Below are positions 8,161-16,662 of a DNA stretch of 64,000 nt, piece by piece. Source of the stretch: Arthrobacter sp. KBS0702 (GTDB lineage: Bacteria; Actinomycetota; Actinomycetes; Actinomycetales; Micrococcaceae); NCBI RefSeq assembly GCF_005937985.2, contig NZ_CP042172.1, forward strand, positions 1,178,001 to 1,242,000, given 5' to 3'. Each line of letters opens with the position of its first letter. Position 1 is the first letter of the stretch. Both the position numbers and the translations under genes were made by a program. Under the pieces are notes generated by a model, which did not search any database, was not told where the DNA came from, and saw only the letters and a program-made list of their open reading frames with translations.

Positions 8161-9366
8161 GTGACCATGCCCCAGAACGACAAACCCGGCAAACGACTGA
8201 CCATCCTGATTGCCGCGGACACCTACCCGCCCCACGTCAACGGCGCCGCGCAGTTCGGCTACCGCCTGGCCAAGGGCATGACCGGCCGCGGACATGACGT
8301 CCACGTCCTCGCGTGCCGGCCGGACAAGGGCAAAAGCTACAGCGAGTTCCGCGACGAGGCCACCGTGCACCGCCTGCGCTCACACTCGGTCCCCACCCAC
8401 GACTACTTCCGGATCACCTTCCCGTGGGAGATCAAGAAGGAAATCGCCCTGCTGTTCGACCGCGTCCAGCCCGACGTCGTGCACATCCAGAGCCACTACA
8501 TGATCGGCGAGCACGTCCTCTACGAAGCGGTGAAGCGCGGAATCCGGATTGTCGCGACCAACCACTTCATGCCCGAGAACCTGAACCCGTTCCTGCCGTT
8601 CCCGCAGTGGTTCAAAGACATCGTGGGCCGGGTGTCCTGGCGCGACATGGGCAAGGTCATGGGCCAGGCCGACGTCGTGACGACCCCCACGCCGCTCGCG
8701 GCGAAGGCCATGCACGAGCACGCCTTCCTCCGTAAGGTGCTGCCGCTCTCCAACGGCATCGACGCCGCCGCCTACGAACTGCAGCCCGGCGAGGAAGCTG
8801 CGCCGCACGCCAGCCCCACCGTGTTGTTTGTCGGCCGCCTCGCCGAGGAGAAGCACATCGATGTGCTGATCGATGCCGTGGCCAAGACTCCGCCCGCGCT
8901 GGACGTCCACCTGGAAATCGTCGGCGGCGGCGAGGTGCGGCCCGCCCTCGAGGCCCAGGTCCAGCGTCTCGGCCTGCAGGACCGTGTGAAGTTCCTTGGC
9001 CTGGCCAGCGACGAGGACCTGCGCCGCGCCTACCTGAGCGCGGACCTGTTCTGCATGCCCGGCACCGCTGAACTCCAGTCGCTCGTGACCCTGGAAGCCA
9101 TGTCCGCGTCCACCCCGGTGGTGCTGGCCGACGCTATGGCCCTGCCCCACTTGGTGCACGACGGCGAGAACGGCTTCCTGTTCACCCCGAACGACAGCGA
9201 CGACCTGGCTGCCAAGATCGAACGTGTGCTGTCGCTGCCCGCCGACGAGCGTGCTGCCATGGGCAAGGCGAGCCGGAGCATGGTGGAAAGCCACAGCATC
9301 GAACGCACCCTGCAGACCTTCGAGGACATCTACCGCGGGGCCAGCTACGACGACCTCGTCGTCTAG
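8161..9366 (+). CDS. Glycosyltransferase family 4 (GT-B)
   Basis: This 401-residue protein has the two-domain GT-B organisation. The N-terminal domain has the acceptor-side loop DTYPPHVNGAAQFGYRLA and the HIQSHYMIGEHVL stretch seen in diacylglycerol and phosphatidylinositol glycosyltransferases. The C-terminal domain has the donor-binding LFVGRLAEEKHIDVLIDA motif near residue 222 and an E-x7-E-type motif (ELQSLVTLE) near 302. Such enzymes build glycolipids or cell-wall glycans from nucleotide sugars at the inner membrane face. The GTG at 8161 follows AGGAG with good spacing; an ATG six bases later is an alternative. Acceptor and donor sugars are not determinable. Confidence 0.9.
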   Translation: MTMPQNDKPGKRLTILIAADTYPPHVNGAAQFGYRLAKGMTGRGHDVHVLACRPDKGKSYSEFRDEATVHRLRSHSVPTHDYFRITFPWEIKKEIALLFDRVQPDVVHIQSHYMIGEHVLYEAVKRGIRIVATNHFMPENLNPFLPFPQWFKDIVGRVSWRDMGKVMGQADVVTTPTPLAAKAMHEHAFLRKVLPLSNGIDAAAYELQPGEEAAPHASPTVLFVGRLAEEKHIDVLIDAVAKTPPALDVHLEIVGGGEVRPALEAQVQRLGLQDRVKFLGLASDEDLRRAYLSADLFCMPGTAELQSLVTLEAMSASTPVVLADAMALPHLVHDGENGFLFTPNDSDDLAAKIERVLSLPADERAAMGKASRSMVESHSIERTLQTFEDIYRGASYDDLVV

Positions 9367-9410
9367 GCGGCACGCGGCACTCGCGGCACAGGCCGACGCG
9401 TCGCCCGCGG

Positions 9411-9434
9411 CGCCCGTGCGCCCGTGCGCCCGTG
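9411..9434. repeat. Tandem octamer CGCCCGTG x3
   Basis: Three perfect copies of CGCCCGTG lie in tandem in the short gap between the glycosyltransferase and the tRNA(CAT) gene. This is a small simple-sequence tract that could vary in copy number. Confidence 0.8.
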
Positions 9435-9506
9435 GGGTGACTACTATTGCTAAAGTGTTTTTGCCCGGGATGGACCGGCCCGCCAGGGTCGGCCGTCCGG
9501 GCCTAC

Positions 9507-9580
9507 GGGGCTATAGCTCAGCTGGTTAGAGCGCGGGACTCATAATCCTAAGGTCCTCGGTTCAAGTCCGAGTAGCCCTA
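9507..9580 (+). tRNA. tRNA with anticodon CAT (elongator Met, or Ile2)
   Basis: A 74-base cloverleaf can be drawn. The acceptor stem is GGGGCTA/TAGCCCT with one G-T pair at the end, the anticodon loop is CTCATAA, and the T arm is CTCGG-TTCAAGT-CCGAG with discriminator A. The CTCATAA loop is shared by elongator tRNA-Met and by tRNA-Ile2, in which the C would be modified to lysidine. It lacks the initiator features. Met is the more likely call, but sequence reading alone does not settle it. A possible -10 (TAAAGT) lies at 9451-9456. Confidence 0.9.
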
Positions 9581-9617
9581 CCGTGCAATTGACTCTGCCT
9601 GGGTTCTGCTGCGGTCT

Positions 9618-10040
9618 TTATGGGCAGGGGAATACGGACCGGGATACACACCTGACCACGCCGGTTCCGAGGTCCACGTAACCATTTCCCGGGTTTGCCA
9701 TGATCGGTGCCAGCCCTGACCAGACGGCGGCAACCCCGCCGAGGCTGGTGCGGACTTCTTGCCTTGCGACAGCACGGACGTATTTCATCGTCCAGCTACC
9801 CCACAGGGTGAACCCGCCGCACCCGAAGGTGTCGGACTGCACAGTGATCCCCTCCACCCAGTTGGTGCCGTCGTCACTCACCTGGATATAGACGGGCTGA
9901 GTGTCGTAGGGGTAGTTGTTTGTCTCGTAGGCGAAGCAGTAGCCCCCGGAAGTCGCTGCATTTGCTGCCGGGGCTAGAGCAACTGTGCCAGCCCCGAGCA
10001 AAGCGAAAGCGGAAAGCGCGGTGATGATCTTGCGGAGCAT
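9618..10040 (-). CDS. Small secreted four-cysteine protein, paralog B
   Basis: This 140-residue protein has a clear Sec signal peptide (basic MLRK, hydrophobic core, ANA cleavage site near residue 28). The mature part is about 112 residues with exactly four cysteines (C35, C74, C131, C139). It shares with the upstream paralog the order signal peptide, CF, GC-x-GFTL-x-GS-x-T-x-x-YVRA, and a C-terminal VV-x-C...PC pair, so two disulfides are likely. No known domain is recognised. It lies second in a two-gene unit, 48 bases after paralog A, in a lower-GC pocket beside the tRNA. Function is unknown; plausible roles are an extracellular inhibitor, toxin or adhesin, without direct evidence. Confidence 0.75.
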   Translation of the reverse strand: MLRKIITALSAFALLGAGTVALAPAANAATSGGYCFAYETNNYPYDTQPVYIQVSDDGTNWVEGITVQSDTFGCGGFTLWGSWTMKYVRAVARQEVRTSLGGVAAVWSGLAPIMANPGNGYVDLGTGVVRCVSRSVFPCP

Positions 10041-10088
10041 GATGGTCTTCTCTCTGTCGGAGGGTGTCTCCGGTGCGGATTCGAGCGG

Positions 10089-10508
10089 CTAGCGGCAGGG
10101 GGTTGAACGGTCCACGCTCGCGCAGTAGACGACATTGCTGTACATCCAGTCAGCTTGCTGTCCCGGTTGGTAGTACCCTGTGGTTCCAAACCAATGCTGG
10201 AAGACTTCCCCTGCGTCGCCCGTCCAGTACCAGTCCACTGACGCGCGGACGTAGTACTCGGTGTAGCTTCCCGAGAGCGTGAACCCGCTACACCCGTTCT
10301 CATCGGTCTGAAGAGCAAGCACGGTGTACCAGTTGTTCATATCGGAACTCAGATCAACGGAAACGGGTTTGTTAGCGAAGGGGGAATCGTCCTGTTGGTG
10401 GAAACAAAAAGTGCCTCCGGATGATGCATTTGCCGGGGGTGCGATGGCAACAGCCCCGAGCAACGCGAGCGCCAGGGACATCAAAGCTGCGGTGATTTTA
10501 GGTCTCAT
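10089..10508 (-). CDS. Small secreted four-cysteine protein, paralog A
   Basis: This 139-residue protein is the first gene of the secreted pair. The signal peptide (MRPK, hydrophobic core, ANA at about 28) is followed by a mature domain rich in Tyr, Trp, Ser and Asp. Its four cysteines (C35, C73, C129, C138) align with those of paralog B. The shared core reads NGCSGFTLSGSYTEYYVRA here. The ATG has a good GGGAGAA ribosome site upstream. Base composition is less GC-rich than the neighbouring housekeeping genes, which hints at transfer or relaxed selection. I recognise no family. Confidence 0.77.
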   Translation of the reverse strand: MRPKITAALMSLALALLGAVAIAPPANASSGGTFCFHQQDDSPFANKPVSVDLSSDMNNWYTVLALQTDENGCSGFTLSGSYTEYYVRASVDWYWTGDAGEVFQHWFGTTGYYQPGQQADWMYSNVVYCASVDRSTPCR

Positions 10509-10994
10509 TGTGGGTTCTCCCGTCTGCCGGACAAGGGAACGTCCGGTGTGGATCAGAGCGGCGTGAGGTAGTCACCGGGCTGCCCCACCTTTCGCGTGCC
10601 ACGTTCGCAGTCCGTTTTGGCGAGGCAACCCTCGGCATTGAAGGCGCGAATGAAACATGGGTAGACACGAAATGAGGAACGCAGGATCATCACGAGGCCC
10701 CAATTGGTTCGAATTTCTCCGTGCACGAGCCTTGGCGGCTTATGCCTGCCCCTCACAGGTGTTTGTTGCTCTCAGACGAGAGTCTTGAACGAGCGGGCGC
10801 GGAACCTTGATACGGCCGCAGTATCCGTTCGTGATGCTGAATGGAGCATCAGCGTACTCCCGCCCAACCAGCGTCACAATGGTGCTGCAAGGCGAGGTGC
10901 AGATTCTGCCCTCACCTACTCCGGTGGAAGTGCGGCCCTTCTGGCCTCTGGCTCATCACTCTTTCACTTGCCACCCGGCCGAACACTGCGGTAA
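10509..10994. other. Gap with no convincing gene
   Basis: Short open frames exist on both strands (for example 10553-10756 minus and 10704-10994 plus). None has a plausible ribosome site together with protein-like composition or a recognisable motif. GC content is lower than in the surroundings. The promoter of the four-cysteine pair should lie near 10510-10600. No copy of the tRNA 3' end that could mark an integration site was noticed. Confidence 0.5.
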
Positions 10995-11010
10995 GTTACT
11001 CACGAGTAAC
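10995..11010. promoter_or_regulatory. Operator-like palindrome GTTA-N8-TAAC
   Basis: GTTACTCACGAGTAAC is an inverted repeat with 7-base arms and a 2-base centre. It lies 62 bases before the acyl-CoA dehydrogenase start. The frame GTTA-N8-TAAC is the same as in the two sites ahead of the leucine-type operon at 30608 and 30634, suggesting control by the same or a related TetR repressor. Confidence 0.6.
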
Positions 11011-11071
11011 ATACCTGCGGCGTGCTGCCCGCGCCCTTTTGATCGCTGCTGATCACGAGTGAAGGAACGAC

Positions 11072-12262
11072 ATGTCCAAAGCTGCAATCGACATCAACAA
11101 CCTGCCCTACGCGGACGGCGACTTCTTCGCGTTCGAGCAGCTGCTCAGCGGCAAGGAGCAGGACCGGCTGGCGGAGGTCCGCGAATTCCTGGCCCGTGAG
11201 GTCAAGCCGATCGCCGTGGACTGCTGGAACCGCGCCGAGTTCCCAATGGAACTGATTCCCAAGCTTGCGGAAATCGACCTGGTCAGCCCGGTCAAGCGCC
11301 AGGGCTACTCCAACCTTTTCGCCGGGATCCTGCACGCGGAAGCAACCCGCGCCGACACCTCCATCGCCACCTTCATGGGTGTGCACGACGGGCTCTTCAC
11401 CGGTTCGATCGAGGCGCTCGCCTCGCAGGAGCAGCAGGAGGCCTGGCTGCCGGACATCTACTCGCTGAAGAAGATCGGAGCCTTCGGACTGACCGAACCC
11501 CTCGGCGGCTCCGACGTCGCCGGCGGCACCCGCACCACGGCCCGGCGCGAGGGTGACAGCTGGATCCTCAACGGCGCCAAGCGCTGGATCGGCAACGCCA
11601 CCTTCTCCGACTGGGTGGTCATCTACGCCCGAGACCTTGCCGACAACCAGGTCAAGGGCTTCCTCGTGGACACCAAGACCGAGGGCTACAGCGCCACCAA
11701 GATTGAAAACAAGATCTCGCTGCGCACGGTCCAGAACGCCGACATCACCCTGGAAAACGTCGTGGTGCCGGACTTCTTCAAGCTGGCCAACGCCAACAGC
11801 TTCCGCGACACCAACAAGGTCCTGAAGGTCACCCGCCTGGCCGTCGCCTGGCAGGCCGTGGGCCAGCAGCTCGCCGCGTTCGACGTCGCCCGCCGCTACG
11901 CCGTCGAACGAAGCCAGTTCGGCCGCCCGATCGCCTCCTTCCAGCTGGTCCAGCACCAGCTCGTCCAAATGCTCGGCAACGCCGTCAGCTCGATGGGCAT
12001 GATGGTCCGCCTCTCCCAGCTCGAGGACGCCGGCGAGGCCAAGGACGAGCAGTCCGCCCTGGCCAAGGCGTTCACCACGGCGCGGATGCGCGAAAGCGTC
12101 GCCATCGGCCGCAGCCTCCTCGGCGGCAACGGCATCGTCACCGACTACGAGATGGCCAAGATCTTCTCCGACGCCGAAGCGATCTACTCCTACGAAGGCA
12201 CGCACGAGATCAACACCCTCGTCACCGGCCGGGCCATCACCGGTATCTCGGCCATCGTCTAG
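11072..12262 (+). CDS. Acyl-CoA dehydrogenase (glutaryl-CoA dehydrogenase-like)
   Basis: This 396-residue flavoprotein oxidises an acyl-CoA to its enoyl-CoA and passes electrons to ETF. The three-domain ACAD fold is visible. The FAD-contact segment is AFGLTEPLGGSDVAGG, the WILNGAKRWIGNA strand follows, and near the C-terminus SLLGGNGIVTDY and IYSYEGTHEINTLVTGRAITG carry the catalytic Glu of the YEGT motif. This C-terminal signature is characteristic of the glutaryl-CoA dehydrogenase subgroup. In actinobacteria such enzymes act in lysine/tryptophan or other acyl-CoA degradation. The ATG follows GAAGGAACG, and a palindromic operator lies upstream. The gene is monocistronic. Substrate specificity is inferred only. 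Confidence 0.9.
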   Translation: MSKAAIDINNLPYADGDFFAFEQLLSGKEQDRLAEVREFLAREVKPIAVDCWNRAEFPMELIPKLAEIDLVSPVKRQGYSNLFAGILHAEATRADTSIATFMGVHDGLFTGSIEALASQEQQEAWLPDIYSLKKIGAFGLTEPLGGSDVAGGTRTTARREGDSWILNGAKRWIGNATFSDWVVIYARDLADNQVKGFLVDTKTEGYSATKIENKISLRTVQNADITLENVVVPDFFKLANANSFRDTNKVLKVTRLAVAWQAVGQQLAAFDVARRYAVERSQFGRPIASFQLVQHQLVQMLGNAVSSMGMMVRLSQLEDAGEAKDEQSALAKAFTTARMRESVAIGRSLLGGNGIVTDYEMAKIFSDAEAIYSYEGTHEINTLVTGRAITGISAIV

Positions 12263-12333
12263 GCGGCAATGGTCTAAGCTGCCGGCGGCGGGCGGACCAC
12301 GCCGGCCGTTCCGCGCAACACCCTTGCGGACCT

Positions 12334-12852
12334 TCATCCGGAGCCGCCCAGCCCCGAGCCGGGGTCCACGGGCGGAAGCAGGATGGAGGGCCGCAGGTCC
12401 ATCACGAAGGCCAGCGGATTGAGGTACGCATCAGCCTCCCGGACGCCCCAGTGGATGCACGGTGTTCCGCCGCAGTGGCCGGGCAGCGCCCGTCCCAACA
12501 CCGCACCCTCGGCCACGGCGTCGCCGGGCCGGAGGGTGCTTTCCACGGGTTCGAAACTGCTCCGCAGGCCGTTGCCGTGGTCGATAGTGAGCACCGGGCG
12601 GTCCACCACAACGCCCACGAAACTGACGCGGCCCGGCGCCGGAGCGGTGACCGGGGCGCCGTCGTACGCCGCCCGCAGGTCCACGCCGCGGTGGCCGCTG
12701 AGCCACGGGCGGTCCGGCGGCTCGAAGGAGCGGAGCACGGCCGGCCTGGGGGAGAGCGGCCAGCTCCAGCCTCCGGCCGGGAATTCGGGCGCCACCGCCT
12801 GCGCCGGGACCAGCATAAGCAGCAGCGCTGCCGGGACGATCGAAACCCTCAT
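12334..12852 (-). CDS. Secreted M23-family peptidase-like protein, probably catalytically degenerate
   Basis: This is a 172-residue protein with an N-terminal signal peptide (hydrophobic to about residue 20, PAQAVA) and a single LytM/M23 domain. Zinc ligands are recognisable in GHRGVDL (His and Asp) and in the final His of CIHWG. The first His of the usual HxH pair is Cys, and the YxHL motif is replaced by FEPV. The two histidines that assist catalysis in LytM are therefore missing. Such proteins often act as activators or binders of cell-wall hydrolases rather than as enzymes. It is divergent from rpsB. The tail is Gly/Pro-rich. Confidence 0.82.
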   Translation of the reverse strand: MRVSIVPAALLLMLVPAQAVAPEFPAGGWSWPLSPRPAVLRSFEPPDRPWLSGHRGVDLRAAYDGAPVTAPAPGRVSFVGVVVDRPVLTIDHGNGLRSSFEPVESTLRPGDAVAEGAVLGRALPGHCGGTPCIHWGVREADAYLNPLAFVMDLRPSILLPPVDPGSGLGGSG

Positions 12853-13283
12853 GCCGCCAGCTTCGGCCGGCCGGCCGTGACGGAGTAGATCCCGGTCGGC
12901 CTATGTGGATTTCCGCCGTGGATTCCGGGCCCCGGGGCCGCCCGGAATCCGTCCTTCCGGGCGGGTCCGCTGTAGTACACTTGGTGGAGCAGTTTGCTGT
13001 GCCCTCATGCCCCGTCCGCTTACGCGGGCAGAAGCAGCACGTCTCATTCAGGAGTGCGGGAGCAGTGGCTGACTACGCGTATCCAGCCCTCCCTGTCCGA
13101 AGCCCGGCTTCCGGGTGCGGAGGACTGCGCCTCTTACGGTCCGGCCCCCAGGGTCCGGATGAGGGGTGCGGTGGATGCCAGGAGGAACACCCGACCGGGT
13201 GTTGCTAAATAACCGTCAACTATTGGCAGGGTAAGAGAGCCTTTGGGCCCTCTCATGAATGACCTGCCGGAAGGAGCGTCGGC
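12853..13283 (+). other. Divergent intergenic region and long rpsB leader
   Basis: This 431-base gap separates the M23 gene from rpsB. It contains a perfect hairpin with 11-base arms at 12920-12950, then a -10-like TACACT at 12976-12981. That would give rpsB a leader of roughly 295 bases. Near the start codon, an imperfect hairpin AGAG...CTCT lies at about 13231-13250, and GGAAGGAG is the ribosome site. Short open frames in the leader look accidental. A leader this long ahead of a ribosomal protein operon often hosts autoregulation, which is inference here. Confidence 0.5.
12920..12950. other. Perfect inverted repeat, 11-base arms
   Basis: GGATTCCGGGC and its exact complement flank a nine-base CCCGGGGCC loop between the divergent M23 and rpsB genes. 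There is no T-run, so it is more likely an operator or a bidirectional insulator than a terminator. Confidence 0.65.
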
Positions 13284-14180
13284 ATGCCCGTCGTAACTAT
13301 GCGCCAGCTGCTTGACAGCGGCGTCCACTTTGGACACCAGACCCGTCGTTGGAACCCGAAGATGAAGCGTTTCATCTTCACGGAGCGCAACGGCATCTAC
13401 ATCATTGACCTGCAGCAGTCGCTGTCCTACATCGACCGTGCCTACGAGTTCGTGAAGGCTACCGTTGCGCACGGCGGCACCGTCCTCTTCGTCGGCACCA
13501 AGAAGCAGGCACAGGAAGCCATTGCCGAGCAGGCAACCCGCGTCGGCCAGCCCTACGTCAACCAGCGTTGGCTCGGCGGTATGCTGACCAACTTCCAGAC
13601 GGTCTCCAAGCGCATCCAGCGCATGAAGGAACTCGAAGAGATCGACTTCGACGACGTCGCCGGTTCCGCGTACACCAAGAAGGAACTGCTGCTCCTTCGC
13701 CGTGAGCTGACCAAGCTGGAGACCAACCTCGGCGGTATCCGCAACCTGACCAAGGCGCCTTCGCTCCTCTGGGTTGTCGACACCAAGAAGGAACACCTCG
13801 CCGTTGACGAGGCCAAGAAGCTGAACATCCCGGTTGTTGCCATCCTGGACACCAACTGCGATCCGGACGAAGTCGACTTCCCGATCCCGGGCAACGACGA
13901 CGCCATCCGCTCCGTCAACCTGCTGACCCGCGTTGTCGCCGACGCCGTTGCTGAGGGCCTCATCGCCCGCAACCAGCGCGCCACCGGCACCACGGAAGCT
14001 CCGGAAGAGCCGCTGGCCGAGTGGGAGCGCGAGCTCCTCGAAGGCAGCAAGGCCGAAGAGGCCGCCGCTCCGGCCGCCGCTGAAGCTGCTGCTCCGGAGG
14101 CCGCCAAGGCTCCCGCCGCTGAAGAGGCTCCGGCCGCTGACGCTGCCGAGGCTGCTCCGGCCGCCGACGAAGCCAAGTAG
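13284..14180 (+). CDS. rpsB: 30S ribosomal protein S2
   Basis: This is a 298-residue protein of the small ribosomal subunit. The N-terminus ([27 protein letters not shown], given in part) and the HIIDLQQ, KKQAQE and [10 protein letters not shown] segments are classic S2. The last 60 residues are an Ala/Glu/Pro-rich acidic tail ([20 protein letters not shown] type) that extends beyond the E. coli protein and is usual in Arthrobacter-like actinobacteria. tsf follows after 135 bases with a hairpin between. The start follows a strong GGAAGGAG site. Confidence 0.99.
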   Translation: MPVVTMRQLLDSGVHFGHQTRRWNPKMKRFIFTERNGIYIIDLQQSLSYIDRAYEFVKATVAHGGTVLFVGTKKQAQEAIAEQATRVGQPYVNQRWLGGMLTNFQTVSKRIQRMKELEEIDFDDVAGSAYTKKELLLLRRELTKLETNLGGIRNLTKAPSLLWVVDTKKEHLAVDEAKKLNIPVVAILDTNCDPDEVDFPIPGNDDAIRSVNLLTRVVADAVAEGLIARNQRATGTTEAPEEPLAEWERELLEGSKAEEAAAPAAAEAAAPEAAKAPAAEEAPAADAAEAAPAADEAK

Positions 14181-14232
14181 TCAGACAAATAAATCTGGAT
14201 CTCCCCAACCGTTGCCTGCAGCGGACGGGGTA

Positions 14233-14277
14233 CTGACAGGATGGCGGCTCACCGAAGGTGAGCGGCCGTCCTGTCAG
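14233..14277 (+). terminator. Large hairpin between rpsB and tsf (attenuator)
   Basis: A 21-base arm starting CTGACAGGATGGC pairs with CGGCCGTCCTGTCAG across a GAA loop, with few mismatches. No T-run follows, so it probably causes partial termination or RNA processing that sets the S2 to EF-Ts ratio, rather than full termination. Confidence 0.7.
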
Positions 14278-14315
14278 TCCGTACACCACACAAATTTCTA
14301 GACAGAGGGGTTCAC

Positions 14316-15152
14316 ATGGCGAACTACACTGCCGCTGATATCAAGGCTCTGCGCGAGCGCACCGGCGCCGGCATGATGGATGTCAAGAAGGCTCTTGACG
14401 AAGCCAACGGTGACGCCGAGAAGGCCATCGAAATCATCCGCATCAAGGGCCTCAAGGGCGCTACCAAGCGCGAAGGCCGCTCCACCGCAGAAGGCCTGGT
14501 TGCTGCCAAGGTCGACGGCGGCGTCGGCGTGATGATCGAGGTCAACTGCGAGACCGACTTCGTCGCCAAGGCTGACAAGTTCATCCAGCTCGCCGACAAG
14601 GTGCTCGCTGTTGCTGTCGAGTCCGGCGCTGCCGACCTCGACACCCTGCTGGCCACCGAGGTAGACGGCAAGCCGCTCTCCGAGGTTGTCATCGAGGAAG
14701 GCGCAGTGCTGGGCGAGAAGGTTGTCGTCCGCCGCATCGCCCGCATCGAGGCCCCCACGGTCGACGCGTACCTGCACAAGACCTCCAAGGACCTCCCGGC
14801 CCAGGTCGGCGTGCTGTTCGCTGTCGACGGCGAAGGTGAAGCTGCTTCAACCGCCGCCCACGACGTCGCCGTGCACATCGCCGCGATGTCCCCGAACTAC
14901 CTGACCCGCGAGGACGTTCCGTCCGAGCTGGTCGAGTCCGAGCGCCGCATTGCCGAGGAAACCGCCAAGGCCGAGGGCAAGCCCGAAGCAGCGATGACCA
15001 AGATTGTGGAAGGCCGCGTTACCGGCTTCTACAAGGGCGAGGTCCTCGTTGACCAGGCGTTCGCCAAGGATGCCAAGAAGTCCGTCGCGCAGGTCCTCGA
15101 AGAGGCCGGCGTCAAGGCAACCGCATTCACGCGTTTCCGCGTTGGTTCCTAA
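14316..15152 (+). CDS. tsf: Elongation factor Ts
   Basis: This 278-residue protein is the guanine nucleotide exchange factor for EF-Tu. The N-terminal UBA-like module reads AADIKALRERTGAGMMDVKKAL, followed by the GLKGATKREGRSTAEGLV core motif and the ETDFVAKADKF motif that contacts EF-Tu. The length is normal for actinobacteria. It lies downstream of rpsB in the usual order and ends at a strong terminator. Confidence 0.99.
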   Translation: MANYTAADIKALRERTGAGMMDVKKALDEANGDAEKAIEIIRIKGLKGATKREGRSTAEGLVAAKVDGGVGVMIEVNCETDFVAKADKFIQLADKVLAVAVESGAADLDTLLATEVDGKPLSEVVIEEGAVLGEKVVVRRIARIEAPTVDAYLHKTSKDLPAQVGVLFAVDGEGEAASTAAHDVAVHIAAMSPNYLTREDVPSELVESERRIAEETAKAEGKPEAAMTKIVEGRVTGFYKGEVLVDQAFAKDAKKSVAQVLEEAGVKATAFTRFRVGS

Positions 15153-15167
15153 CTAAGTTCCGCTGAG

Positions 15168-15197
15168 GGGGTGGTCACTGCGGTGGCCGCCCCTTTT
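15168..15197 (+). terminator. Rho-independent terminator after tsf
   Basis: An 11-base-pair stem with two G-T pairs (GGGGTGGTCAC with GTGGCCGCCCC) closes a four-base TGCG loop and is followed by TTTT. It lies 15 bases after the tsf stop codon. Confidence 0.88.
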
Positions 15198-15292
15198 GCA
15201 TGCACCCGCAAAACGCGGGCCACCCAGGCCGAATGCTGCCTTTGGTCCACGGCACGATACCCTTTTTCAGAGCTCACCAACGGGAAGGCACC

Positions 15293-16030
15293 ATGGATAC
15301 CGTCAACAATTCTGCCCAGCCAAAGAAGACCAGGCGCCGCGTACTCTTGAAGCTTTCCGGCGAGGTCTTCGGCGGCGGCAAACTGGGCGTTGACCCGGAC
15401 ACCGTCCGCGGGGTAGCAAAGCAGATCGCGGCGGCCGTCCCGGACGTCGAGGTGGCCATTGTCGTCGGCGGCGGGAACTTCTTCCGCGGCGCCGAACTGT
15501 CGCAGAGCGGCATGGACCGCTCCCGCGCCGACTACATGGGGATGCTCGGCACCGTGATGAACTGCCTCGCCCTCCAGGACTTCCTGGAACAGGCCGGCGT
15601 GGAGACCCGCGTGCAGAGCGCCATCACCATGGGCCAGGTGGCCGAGGCGTACATTCCGCGCCGCGCCATCCGCCACATGGAAAAGGGCCGCGTCGTGATC
15701 TTCGGCGCCGGCGCCGGACTGCCGTACTTCTCCACCGACACCGTCGCGGCGCAGCGTGCCATGGAGGTGCACGCCGACGTCGTCCTGATGGCCAAGAGCG
15801 GGGTCGACGGCGTCTACACGGCCGACCCGAAGAAGGACCCCGCCGCGGAGAAGCTGCACCGCCTCAGCTACGACGAGGCCCTGCGGCGCGACATCCGGGT
15901 CATGGACCAGACCGCAATGACGATGTGCAAGGACAACAACCTGACCATGGTGGTGTTCGGCATGGAGGGTGAAGGCAACGTCACCCGGGCCATCCGGGGC
16001 GAGGACCTGGGCACCGTCGTCACCCCCTAG
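15293..16030 (+). CDS. pyrH: UMP kinase
   Basis: This 245-residue hexameric kinase phosphorylates UMP to UDP with ATP. It belongs to the amino-acid kinase fold. It shows the [14 protein letters not shown]-terminal motif, the [12 protein letters not shown] nucleotide loop, [11 protein letters not shown], and the ADPKKDP and DQTAM segments typical of bacterial PyrH. The ATG at 15293 follows GGGAAGG. Longer in-frame starts upstream run through the tsf terminator and are rejected. The N-terminal extension ([16 protein letters not shown]) is usual in actinobacteria. Confidence 0.98.
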   Translation: MDTVNNSAQPKKTRRRVLLKLSGEVFGGGKLGVDPDTVRGVAKQIAAAVPDVEVAIVVGGGNFFRGAELSQSGMDRSRADYMGMLGTVMNCLALQDFLEQAGVETRVQSAITMGQVAEAYIPRRAIRHMEKGRVVIFGAGAGLPYFSTDTVAAQRAMEVHADVVLMAKSGVDGVYTADPKKDPAAEKLHRLSYDEALRRDIRVMDQTAMTMCKDNNLTMVVFGMEGEGNVTRAIRGEDLGTVVTP

Positions 16031-16104
16031 CTGCGGCTAGGATGTTTTTAGGACAGTTCAGCTCCCCGGGCACTGGGGCGCGCACCAATTTCTGAGGAGA
16101 GAAC

Positions 16105-16662
16105 GTGATCGAAGAAACCTTGCTCGAAGCCGGGGACAAGATGGACAAGGCGGTTGAGGTAGCCAAGGAAGACTTCGCCTCGATCCGCACGGGCCGCGCG
16201 ACGCCGGGCCTCTACAACAAAGTCCTGGTGGACTACTACGGTTCACCGACGCCGCTGCAGCAGCTGGCCTCCTTCGCCGTCCCGGATGCGCGCACCATCC
16301 TCATCACGCCGTTCGACAAGACCGCCCTGCGGGACATCGAACGCGCGCTCAGCGACTCCGAGGTCGGCGCCAACCCCTCCAACGACGGCAACGTCATCCG
16401 GATCACCATCCCGGAGCTGACCAAGGAACGCCGCAAGGAATACGTCAAGATCGTCAAGTCCAAGGGCGAGGACGCCAAAGTGTCCATCCGCAACATCCGC
16501 CGCAAGGCCAAGGAGACCCTGGACAAGCTGGTCAAGGACGGCGAAGCAGGCGAGGACGAGGGCACCCGCGGCGAGAAGGAACTCGACGCCCTGACGAAGG
16601 CCCACGTCGACGGCATCGACGAGCTGCTCAAGCGCAAGGAAGCCGAGCTGCTCGAGGTCTAA
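16105..16662 (+). CDS. frr: Ribosome recycling factor
   Basis: This 185-residue protein, with EF-G, splits post-termination ribosomes. The helical domain I and the small beta domain II are recognisable from [40 protein letters not shown] and [18 protein letters not shown]. It starts with GTG after GAGGAGAG. The stop codon overlaps the cdsA start by one base, giving translational coupling. A TAGGAT -10-like box at about 16038 may provide its own promoter. Confidence 0.98.
   Translation: MIEETLLEAGDKMDKAVEVAKEDFASIRTGRATPGLYNKVLVDYYGSPTPLQQLASFAVPDARTILITPFDKTALRDIERALSDSEVGANPSNDGNVIRITIPELTKERRKEYVKIVKSKGEDAKVSIRNIRRKAKETLDKLVKDGEAGEDEGTRGEKELDALTKAHVDGIDELLKRKEAELLEV

Noticed and set aside
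10553..10756. Small minus-strand gene upstream of the secreted pair
   Set aside because: It has no ribosome site, no signal peptide and no resemblance to the four-cysteine proteins.
9507..11071. Direct repeat of the tRNA 3' end as attachment site
   Set aside because: I looked for a second copy of the T-arm and acceptor sequence in the pocket and did not see one.
12903..13208. Open frame in the rpsB leader
   Set aside because: It lacks a start signal and runs through the perfect hairpin and the predicted promoter, so it is likely accidental.
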